From Sialis fuliginosa (Eukaryota > Arthropoda > Insecta > Megaloptera > Sialidae), in NCBI GenBank assembly GCA_961205875.1, contig OY540812.1:29707098-29771097 (forward strand): DNA of 64,000 nt. Reading direction: 5' to 3'. The position numbers and the translations under genes were made by a program. Below the pieces are notes generated by a model. It worked only from the letters and a program-made list of their open reading frames with translations, made no database searches and was not told the DNA's origin. Within the stretch, counting starts at the first letter, position 1. The number at the start of each line of letters is the position of its first letter. This document shows, piece by piece, positions 49,599-61,600 of this stretch.

Positions 49599-49604
49599 TT
49601 TATT
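49599..49604 (-). terminator. Poly(A) signal of GALM
   Basis: TTTATT on the + strand gives AATAAA on the coding strand, 75 bases after the stop codon at 49679-49681. Confidence 0.55.
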
Positions 49605-49678
49605 GATTGTAAATTAAAACAATTGGTTTTATAATATTTTAAACAATACAAAAAAATGTATATTTTAATATTTCACAA

Positions 49679-52600
49679 TTATTTTTGAACCCAAAACTTG
49701 TATATTACTTTATGGTCATATATTTTACCAGGACTAAAAATTGAGTTCGGGAAATTGGGCTGAAACAAACAAATTTGAAATTAATACATCTTTCTATTGG
49801 TGACAACTCAACGAGATAGCAAAGACACTTAAGCCTTGGCACTTTACAGAAACGGTTTCCGTTACTACTTCGATCTTGCAAATCTATTATATGTGATTCA
49901 ATACAAATGGCATGTTAGCTGCATCGAAGCGGCATTGCGTTTTGACGCAGCTAACATGTAATAGATTTGCAAGGTCGAAACGGCGACGGAGACCGTTTTT
50001 GTAAAGCACCAAAGCTTTAATTCCTCTTTTACTTAATTATGAAAAAATACCCTTGTGGTAAAAATTCAAATTTATAATAATACTTACATGATTCATGGCA
50101 TCTGGATAATTCTGGGTTTCTAAACATAGGGCCCCATGTTTTTCATAAACTGTCTTATTCTTTCCAACTATTTTATTTGTAGGTTTTGTTTCTTTCGATT
50201 CGTCGCTTTCTTCTGAACTTTCCTGTTATAAAAATGTATTTAATTAATATATAATTAATATATTTCTTATAGTATAATAGACAATCTTACCACATAGTCA
50301 TCTTTATCTGGAATGCCATTAGAAGTGTAGAATTGTACTCCAGGTTGATTACTGTAGACTTCTAGAACTCTTCCAGAAGGTGGGTGTGACACTCTGATAA
50401 AATAATAATACAATATATGTTAAGTAAGGTAACGGCACCGGTCTTGGCAAACACCCCAGTAATGGCAAATGTTTAATTAAATGTCCTGAATTTGAAATAT
50501 GTGATGATATTTGATTATAATCATTTCTGAATATTAATCTATGTATATTTAACTGTCTTACAGCGTGATTTGATGACAATCGGCCAATAGGTGTCAAAAT
50601 GGTGGACATTTATACATCGCGGATTAGTCGAAATTTACGTAGTGTGTATTTTCTTATGTAAATGATTAGTGGAGCGAGTTTAATTATTAGTGATTTTTAT
50701 GCTGCTTAAATTTTTTTTTTGAAGTGAAATTAATATGTTTCATTCTTGAACATATCTTAAAGATAAGGTCACCACTAAATTTAATTTTATTGTTCTAGGA
50801 GGGGTTTTGTGTTCAATAACCATTACTGGGTATTCATTTTTCACTAATATCCAGTAGTGGCAGCGATGTTTTCAAATGTAGTTTTCATTACTAGGTGTGA
50901 AAAATGTTAAGCAGGCGGGTTGAAATTATTAATATATAGTGAATTATAATTCTAAAGATAAATTTGCAATTAACATATTCAAATTAGGTCAGGTAAGTAT
51001 TAAGGAAAATTTACGATTGATATTATTTTATGCAAAAATATATAAAAACATAAAGTCAAATTTAAGGTAATTGTTATGTTTGTTTGAATTGTTTAATGTA
51101 CAAAAAAATATTGAATAATTAAAGCAGATCCGTATTAAGGAAGTAATTTAAATAATATTTTCTAAAAAATTATATTCTATAGTTATAAGGTAAAAAAATA
51201 GTTGTTATATTGACAGTATTTGAAAAAATTATAATATTGAAAATTTAGAGCAGGCCCGTATTAACGAAAATTTATAATATTTTATATTTAAAATATACAA
51301 AAATTTAAAGAAAAGCTTAGACAGTTATCTTAAAATAATTTAAATAAAATATAGAACTGTGCAGTTTAGGCAGGCCTGTATTAACGAAAATTTACAAATC
51401 ATTTTTATCGTAAAAAATACAAAAAAAGAAAAATTAATGATAGTTATGTTGGACGTACCCGCTTCGCTCGCGTTGTATAATTTTTTATACTTATTAACAG
51501 TAGAAATAATATTATTTTAAGATAGATATTGAAATATCATTTTTTTTATATTTTTTGCTTTTTATTCATTATAAGATACTGGCATAATATGTATGTGATG
51601 TGATTTCATCATCAGAAGAAAGTGTGGTTAACATAAAGACGACTGTTAATTAACTTGCTTACTATAAATTTATAATTTATAAATTTTTATAATTAATTGT
51701 TAGTTAAATACTTGCTTATTATTTGTGATTTATAATTTGTTAATTAAAAAAAAAAATTTTATTGTGTAACTATCACACATGTGTTTTACTAAAGCATCTG
51801 CACAAATTATATTAGATAATATTAATTGTATATTTTTCTTAATACGCCTCTGACTCAAAAATCACAATATAACAACTGCGGATGGTAAACATGTTCATGT
51901 TTATATAATTTTTATGAAAAAGTATTCATTATAAATTTTTCTTAATACGTGCCTGACTAAAATATTAATATATACATTTTTGGTTTAACTACATCAATGC
52001 TATAACGGTTTCATTTTTATACAATTTTTATTAGAAAATATTAATTATAAATTCTTTTTAATACGTGCCTGGCTTAAATATACAATATGCATTATTGGTT
52101 TAGTTACATCAAAGTCATAACTACCATTACTTAATATTTTCATTTTTATAGAATTTTTATCAGAAAATTTTCTAATTATAAATTCTTCTTAATACGTATC
52201 TGACTAAAATATTCATATATACATTTTCAGTTTAACTACATCAATGTCATAACTGTCATTGCTTAATTGTTTCATTTTTATATAGTTTTTATTGGAAAAT
52301 ATTAATTATGAATTCTTCTTAATACGTACCTGACTAAAATATTCATATATACATTTTCGTATTAACTACATTAATTCCATAACTTATTACTAAATGGTTT
52401 CGTTTTATACAGTTTTTATTGGAAAAATTAATTTTAAATTCTATTTAATACGTGCCTGGTTTAAATATTCAATATACATTATAAGTTTAATTACATAGAT
52501 ATAACAACTTCCATTGGTTAACATTTTCATTTTTAAACAAATTTTATGAGAAAATACTAATTGTAAATTCTTCTTAATACGTGCCTGGCTTAAATATTCA

Positions 52601-55600
52601 ATAACATTATCGGTTTAATTACATCGATATCAAAAGTTCCATTGCTTAGTATTTAATTACTTATGATTTATTATTAAATATTAACTATAAATTTTACTTA
52701 ATACGACCCTGCTCTAATTAAAAATGTAATCTATTTACTTATTTATTTATTGTATGACATTTCATGATATTTACCTTTAGTTTAAAAAAAATTTTTTTAT
52801 AACAAAGTACTAGAAATATCATTTTGCCATCACTGGGTTGCCATAACTGGTTTTACCTCTGCCTCTACTAGAGAAAAAACATGATCAAAATAAAAGGCTA
52901 TAATTTAAAGAAAAAAACTATATTTGCGGATTTTGGTAATGAAATTGATTAAATAAAGAGTTACTTGTTTTATTAGTACCATGAGTTCATGAAAATTACA
53001 AAAAACAAGCTCATTAATCCAAAAAAACTGAAAACTTGCTCTTATAGTGGCCACCACTGGTGCCTTTACCTTACTTCATTTTAACGTAGAATATATGTAT
53101 ATTTTACAGTATTCATAATTAATTCTAAGATGTTATATAATATAACAAATTAAAAGAAAAAGTAAAACTGACTTAAAAATAAAACGCACATGATATAGGT
53201 TTTCGTAGTCATTACGATTTATTAACAAGAATTATTTCCAATTTTTTTTATAAACTATTCTAGCTACAATGTTCGTTATAATTTTCATTGAAAGTACAAA
53301 CTTAAAGTTACATTCTGGATTTTTTTTAGATTTTTTGCATCCATAGCTTAGAAAGTAGAAGGGGGGAGCGCTCTGATAACCACATTAAAAAGCAAATATA
53401 TCGTGACTAAAGGGTTCAAATCAAAAGGTCATATAACATTTTTTGTTGCATTTTAGGAGACCTACATATCTCACTCAATTTGAGTACAATTTTCAGTCTA
53501 TGGAAGGGGGGTCCGAAAAATGTTTGACAGTGTTCGTTATAATTTTCAGTGAAAGTACTAATTAAAAGCTACATTCTGATTTTTTTCAGATTTTTTGAAT
53601 TGATAGAAACACTCTGATCAGGACTTTGAACGCAAATATATCGTGACTGAAGGGTTAAAATCAAAATGTCATATAACATTTTTTATTGCATTTTAGGAAA
53701 CCTATCTAAAGACACCCTACTTAATAGATTAAGTGAAATTTTTTTTTTAATATACTTTTCAGTCTATGGAAAGGGGAGGGGGTCCAAAATATTTTTTTTT
53801 CAAAAATCTTATCATTTCTGTTTTTGGGTTTTCAGTTTTCCCCCGTATACCAAATTTCATCTTAATCGGTTTAAAATTTTTGAGGACGGACGGGCGGACA
53901 TGGTGAAACTATAACGTTTCCTAGTTTTCTACGGAAACCTAAAAAACACTGAAAAGTATATAATAATTAAATTTAACAGTTTTTGAAGTCGGTTTTATTT
54001 TTTCTTTCATAATTTTATTGGCTTTGCACCGACTTCAAAACTGTTAAATTTAATTATCATATACTTTTCAATGTTTCAAAGTCGGTTTATAAAATTAAAG
54101 TTTATTATTTCACGAGACACGGCTGTTGTCAATAAGCGATTTGATGAATTATGCTGATACGGTGGTCGCTTAATGACCATTATCATTATGTGACGGGAAT
54201 ATAAATGATATAACGGGTCTTTCAAGTTCGAGTTTCTTTTTCAGCAGTGTTTAGTTCTGACAGTTATCATAGTTTTTTTTTTTTCTTGACATAAATCAAG
54301 TTGAAAGTGTACAATTTACTAAAATGAATTCGATTTCGCTCGAAAACCGTATAAAAATAATCAAAATCCAACGAAACAATGAATTTATTGCGAACGAAAT
54401 TCCAGGGATGAATAATCTCAAGAAATTCGGAAGCAATTTGGCAGCCAAGATCACCGGATTTAACGCCTTTGGACTATTTTCTGTGGGGCCATCTCAAAGA
54501 TATAGTTTATGCAAATAAACCAGAAAATATTGAAGCCTTGAAAGACAACATTGTGCGCGAAATTGCCGAGATAGAGCCCCAATTATGCCGAAATGTCATC
54601 GAAAATTTCACCAAAAGAATCGACATCTGTAAGCGTGCACACGGGGGACATTTGCAAGATATCATTTATCATACATAAATTGTAGACCCTCTACTACATA
54701 TATCAATAAACAGATGATGATTTTCCATTCAAAATGGGTGTTTAATTTTAATTTTAAAAAGAAACTCGAACTTGAAAGACCCTGTTACGTTATTAGTTAT
54801 ACATTTATTTAGTTATTAAATATTGTATTATACAAAATAGGTGTTAACTGTTAGGTAGACTAATGTCTGGTATTATAAAGGAGCTAGCAAAAATTGCTAG
54901 CTAGCAAGCACTTTCAAATGAGGTTTCTAACCTATCTGACTGTTCTCCTTTAGTTTCATGAAATGTTTGACAAGTTTCGCGCACGCGTGGTATGTAAACA
55001 CCAACGGTATTAAAACAGTGGCAATATTATAAAAATTATTTTGTTCGGTCAGAGTCGCCAACTGTGTTACAATACGTTGAAGAATCACTGCTATAAATTT
55101 CATAGCTAATCTATAGATACTAGTACAGAATTAATAAACCATTTGAAAGTGCTTGCTAGCTAGCAAATTTGCTAGCTCCTTTATAATGCCGGACATAAAT
55201 AACACTCTGGTCGTTGTAGTTGGGTTGCCAACTGCTTGAACTACAACAACCCTAGTTGTATATATGACAACCATAGACATGTAGTACTGGACAGTATGAT
55301 CCGCATTTTAAAATGGTCGTGAAGAAAAGAGAGATGGAGCGGGGTGAAACCATATTCTATCTTTTTCTTACACGCTGCCGTTATGAGATAGAAGCTGGTT
55401 AAACCAAGCTCTGTCTCTGTGTCCACTTTCTTACACTCGTAAGATACGGATGGCGCTGTCCATGTCTTTATGTCTATGATGACAACCATTTTTATATACA
55501 TGAAATGTACTGTATAATAAAATATAGTGATCATGAAAAAATTCGAACTCGAGATTTCAACTGACTTGCACATTTTGAGGGTCCCTGAACTTGAGTACGA

Positions 55601-58600
55601 CCATTATCTCAATGACGTGTGTTTGCGCGTATATATATCTGTGAATGCTCTACAGCCAAAACGGCGAGACTTACAGACATGAAATTTTAAACTTAAGGTT
55701 TATGTATACTGTAGATGCGTACCTCCTATTTTTGAAACCCAGAAACGGATGTTTACTAATGTCAATGTGCGCAGTAGAAAAAAAATGTTTTAGATTAAAG
55801 TTGTAGAAAATTCTTTTAAGTATCTATAATTTATGTTTCTTCGTTTTTTCCCTTCAAAATTTTTTGTAGGAAAATTTAAGCCTGTCACAATTTTTTTCCT
55901 TGTTGGATGTCTATTTTTCTGGATTAATACTATTAATATTCTATCCCTCTATACATAATTACCTAGCGACGAATCCTATATCCTGTTCTGTTCCACGGTT
56001 TACACAGAAGTTGTTATCGTACCCACTGTTGTCCTCAAGAACGTCTTCCAATTTTTTCGGTACTTGTAGGTCATAATTAGTACCGGCAACCTTCATGAAT
56101 TCACCTAAATATATCGAAATATTAGTGGTGGTTCTCAAGGCACCCAAATCTTATAACGGGCTCCCATACTTGGCGGGCCCCTACGAATTTTTTTCAAGTA
56201 AGTCTGAATTACTTTTTTAAGGTCTTTCAATAGGAAAAAAATGTCATACAAATGTTTGTCTTTCAATTAGAAATTTTAATTTATGAGTTTTTTGGTCCTC
56301 TATACCGGCCCCCCTAACCCCGAACCCCAGGACTGGAGTCCTATCAGACTTCCCCCCCCCCCCTATGTGGGACCCTGGATGGCAGTAAGTTACACAATGA
56401 TCCTCTTCCCACAGCTATTTTTATAATGGAACTTATTTATAAAATTCAATATAATGGACCGATTAAACTGAAATTTAGAATTTAAGTGTAAACTTGCCTG
56501 TCCATTCCGGGAAAATCAATCCTCACCAAAATAAAAAAAAAACTACGTCACAAAAAATTCTATAAAATATGCATATGTGGGGTCTTGTTGAGCTAATTTC
56601 AGAAATATACACAAGTACTAATACATTTTTTTTAATATTTACCCGCGTAAAGTGAAAATGATTTCCACGTCTGCAACTTCGAAACTAATTGTAAGTAAAG
56701 AAAAAAATGAAAAATTGGGAACATAAAGGAAATATGTGTAATTACAAGAAAACTAGTTTGATTGATATCGGTCAAAATAGACGGAACCAGCACATTATAT
56801 AGGTACGATATATACTACTTTATAGTCTATACCTAAATTGATAAATAACAAACCTGTTGGTATCGAATCTTCATCAGTAACTGTAATACGATCTGCATTT
56901 ATTTGTACTTCGTGTTGGAGCAGTTCTTTCTTCCCCGCTGCCTAACAAATATATTTTAAACTGTAAAATTAAAACTAACTAATGTATTTAAAATATAACG
57001 AAAAAGCATAATAAAGAAAAATGTCTCAGATAAAAGTTGAAGTGTTTAAAGCCTCTATTTTTTATAACATAATCTTATTCTCCGCGAAGAAACTAACTTT
57101 TGTTGAAAAAATCAATTTTTTGTACTACTATTTCTAATTTGTTGGTTTCCGAGTAAAACATCTTGACAATAAAAAAATTTTATCTTTGAAAATATAAAAA
57201 TCGTAAATTTTTTTTCAACAAAAGTTGTTTATTTTTTCACAGAAATGTAATAAAAAATCGGACTCCCAATAAATGTTTTTATCGATTTCCCAATTAACCC
57301 TTGGAAATTAACCCCCAGAATCAAAATTCAACTTTTTGTATTTCACGTCTATAACTGGACCCACCACACTATCTCTGTGCTACATTTCAAACGTTTACGT
57401 TGCATATGATGATGTTAAACTCTTAATTTTTTGTCTGAACCATTTTTCTCTATCTTACTTCGAATTTAAAATGGATCAGCCCATTGGCGTAGTAAGAAAA
57501 TTTTTCAGGGGGGGTATGAGTTAAATTTTTTGAAGGTATTTTGAATTGATGTTTTCTCAAAACATACGTTCTTTTAGAACACTGGATACTTTGGGATTGG
57601 GGGGGTATCGTCCCCCCCCCCCCCCCGTTACTACGCCACTGGATCAGCATGTACATTCTATATGATATATTCTCCATTAAGATTCAAATTTGACTTACAT
57701 GCCCAGCCAAGTTAAAGTATCCATGATTTGTCAAACTGATCGGAGTCCTTTTAGTGCTCGTCCCTTTCATTTCAACCACAAAGTTATTGTTTGGAAGCAG
57801 CTCGAAAATGACAGTAGCAATAACAGCTCCAGGGTATCCCTGATCACCGTCGGGAGATAAATGGCTCATTATCACTTTAGTCCCTTCAATGTAGTAGTCC
57901 CAAACCGCCTTATCGAACCCGACTACACCTCCATGGAGCTGGTGGTTTCCTAGATTACGCGCAACCGTGTAGACTTTGCCGTCGAGAACGAATGTCGCGT
58001 TTCCAATTCGGTTGCAAATACGGCCGATGGTCGCTCCGAAATAGGGATTGTTCGGTTCTTGGTATCCTAGGATACAAAATAATAATTTCAAATATTGATA
58101 CATACATCTGTATACTCTACTTTTTTTAAGCTTGTTAACAGTGGCGGACTTAGGAAGGTTGGAGTCCATGGCGGAGTTTTAATTATACCCCCCCCCCCCC
58201 CTCATACCACCTAAAATGTCCGCATAATATCTTATGACTTTAACATTTCAACGAAATGTTCTTGTACCATACATTTTTTACTGCCCCCCTCTACTGGATC
58301 CAGAGGGCCCTGGCGTCAAAGCCTGAAAGTCGTTTTATTCATACTAATATAGTCCGGACGTTAAGAGCGATATTTCGACTAATCTCTGCACTTTTTGATA
58401 GAAGCATGAAAATTGGTATAGTTGTACATTATACCTTCCTCTACAAAACTAGAAATGGCGACATTTCAAAAACCTGTGTGGTCCCCCTTTTAGGGGCTAA
58501 AATATCTCCGCGGATTTAGTTTTTCTTATTTATCTCGCAAATGGTTATCCGGACGACACAAATATAAGACACCCAAAATAATGTTTATTAGATTCTAAAC

Positions 58601-61600
58601 AAAAGTTGTTATTATAAATTTTACGATAAGAGTCACCGTTGCCGTATAAATGGGGGTTAAAATTATGAGAAAATTTGCGCGCGCGGTGAAACTTGCGTTC
58701 ATGCTCAAATATCTCGTAAACGGGTTTTCTCACGAGAAAAATTAATAGGACAAATATTAAAGAGCAGACAATTCTCTATCAGATGTATGAATCTGTCATC
58801 CTGTAAAATTATTTTTTAATTAATTTTGGTCACTACAAGTAGAATGACATATATGACAATTTAAGAAAAGTAACGGTTCTCGTACAATTTTGTTTTCGTT
58901 ATGTATAATTAAGCACTTGTATAGTTAAGTTATGGTTCTTTTATAATAATTTATGAATATATAGAGAAAGAAAGAGAAAAAAATTGTGTTAAATTGACCT
59001 GCATTTATCAATAAATCAAAAAATAAATATACGAACAAAAAAATTTTTTTTTTAATTATAAAGTACACCCTGTATCATATATTACATGTAATTATGTTAT
59101 AAATATGACAAAACATTAAAATTATAAATATTTATAGGCTACAAACATGTTTTTTATTTTCTTTAGCTGGAAAAACTTCTATTAACACTAGTGCAGAATC
59201 TCTTGATAGCTCCTATTTGTTATACAAACCTTCAAACGCCCAAAACTTTAGGATGAATATATTCGTCATAAAGTTTAGAATAATAAACAATTAATTATTT
59301 TTTACTTAACATTGTACATTTTGAGTAATTTGAAGTTGAAATTGATGACTATTAGACGATAACAGTAAGAATTGTGTCGGATATATTATTTTTTGTTTCA
59401 AATCTCGTGAACGGTCAATTGGATGTAAAAAATGTACTGAAACTGAATTGTCGGCAATGAAATTTTGAATAATATTTCGTTATGTTTCACATGTCAAATA
59501 TTAAAGTTTCCGAGTAAATAAAGGTCAAAGTTACAAATTAATTGATATATTACATGAACGGTGTAAAGCAGGGTATATTTGTCACACAATATTTTATGAC
59601 CAGTTTTTTACAATTCAAAAAATTATAGAAAATATAATAGAGTGGACTTATATCTACCATACATAAATTTTACTTTTACAAAAAATATGATAGTTTTATT
59701 GTTAAACATGATTTCTCAGCATTATTATTTAGTATGATATTTTTAGTATGTACGGTAATTATTTTTTTTTTATTCCGACCGATCTTTAGGAATTCAACCC
59801 TGCGATTCATGATGGAAATATAAAATTGTATACAGTTGTACATCAAACCCACCTCTACAAACCTAGATATGACTACCCTCAAATCTTGTGCGGTCCCCCA
59901 TTCGCAGAGGTTAACATAATATCTCCACAAGTTTTTTTATTTAAATTTTGTAAATAATATTATAAATAAAATATAAAAATCGTATTACACAATTCAAATA
60001 TTATATTTTAATAGAGAGATGAGTAAAATGCACATATGAATATGTAAATGTATGTATGTATATATTTATCGTATCATTTTCAAAAATTAAAATTAAAAAA
60101 ATTAAATAAAGAAAACTTGTGGAGATATTATGTTAACCTTTGAATGGGGGACCGCACAAGATTTGAGGGTAGTCATATCTAGCTTCGTAGAGGCAGGTTT
60201 GATGTACAACTGTATAAAATTTTATATTTCCATCATGAATCGCAGGGTTGAATTCCTAAAGATCGGCCGGAATAAAAAAAAAATAATTACCGTACATACT
60301 AAAAATATCATACTAAATAATAATGCTGAGAAATCATGTTTAACAATAAAACTATCATATTTTTTGTAAAAGTAAAATTTATGTACAATGTTAAGTAAAA
60401 AATAATTAATTGTTTATTATTCTAAACTTTATGACGAATATATTCATCCTAAAGTTTTGGGCGTTTGAAGGTTTGTATAACAAATAGGAGCTATCAAGAG
60501 ATTCTGCACTAGTGTTAATATAAGTTTTTCCAGCTAAAGAAAATAAAAAACATGTTTGTAGCCTATAAATATTTATAATTTTAATGTTTTGTCATATTTA
60601 TAACATAATTACATGTAATATATTATACAGGGTGTACTTTATAATTAAAAAAAAAATTTTTTTGTTCGTATATTTATTTTTTGATTTATTGATAAATGCA
60701 GGTCAATTTAACACAATTTTTTTCTCTTTCTTTCTCTATATATTCATAAATTATTATAAAAGAACCATAACTTAACTATACAAGTGCTTAATTATACATA
60801 ACGAAAACAAAATTGGACGAGAACCGTTACTTTTCTTAAATTGTCATATATGTCATTCTACTTGTAGTGACCAAAATTAATTAAAAAATAATTTTACCGG
60901 ATGACAGATTCATACTTCTGATAGAGAATTGTCTGCTCTTTAATATTTGTCCTATTAATTTTTCTCGTGAGAAAACCCGTTTACGAGATATTTGAGCATG
61001 AACGCAAGTTTCACCGCGCGCGCAAATTTTCTCATAATTTTAACCCCCATTTATACGGCAACGGTGACTCTTATCGTAAAATTTATAATAACAACTTTTG
61101 TTTAGAATCTAATAAACATTATTTTGGGTGTCTTATATTTGTGTCGTCCGGATAACCATTTGCGAGATAAATAAGAAAAACTAAATCCGCGGAGATATTT
61201 TAGCCCCTAAAAGGGGGACCACACAGGTTTTTGAAATGTCGCCATTTCTAGTTTTGTAGAGGTAGGTATAATGTACAACTATACCAATTTTCATGCTTCT
61301 ATCAAAAAGTGCAGATGAAAAGTTCTTAACGTCCGGACTAATATATATCATAAATAATAATAATAATAATATTATAAATGCAAAAGTAACTATGTCTGTA
61401 TGTTTGTTACTTTTTATCGACTAAACCGCTGAACCGACCTTGATGAAATTTGACAGGGAGATAGTTTGCATCCTGAGGAAGGACATAGGCTACTTTGTAT
61501 CTCGAAATAATTGATTAGATTATATATAACGTAAAGGCACCAGTTATGGCCGCTATAAGAGCAATTTTGATTAATGGGCTTGTTTTTTTGTAATTCTCAT

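Noticed and set aside
50349..50609. 86-codon open frame (-)
   Set aside because: It runs across GALM exon 6 in the wrong frame and into a MITE end.
55241..55573. 110-codon open frame (-) in GALM intron 5
   Set aside because: It has no family likeness, sits in an intron on the same strand and is surrounded by repeat fragments.
58067..58169. Methionine upstream of GALM exon 3 as the protein start (frame opening at 58169)
   Set aside because: The acceptor at 58067-58068 and exact phase match to exon 2 (DNIQ|GYQEP) show this part is intron; it also overlaps repeat sequence.
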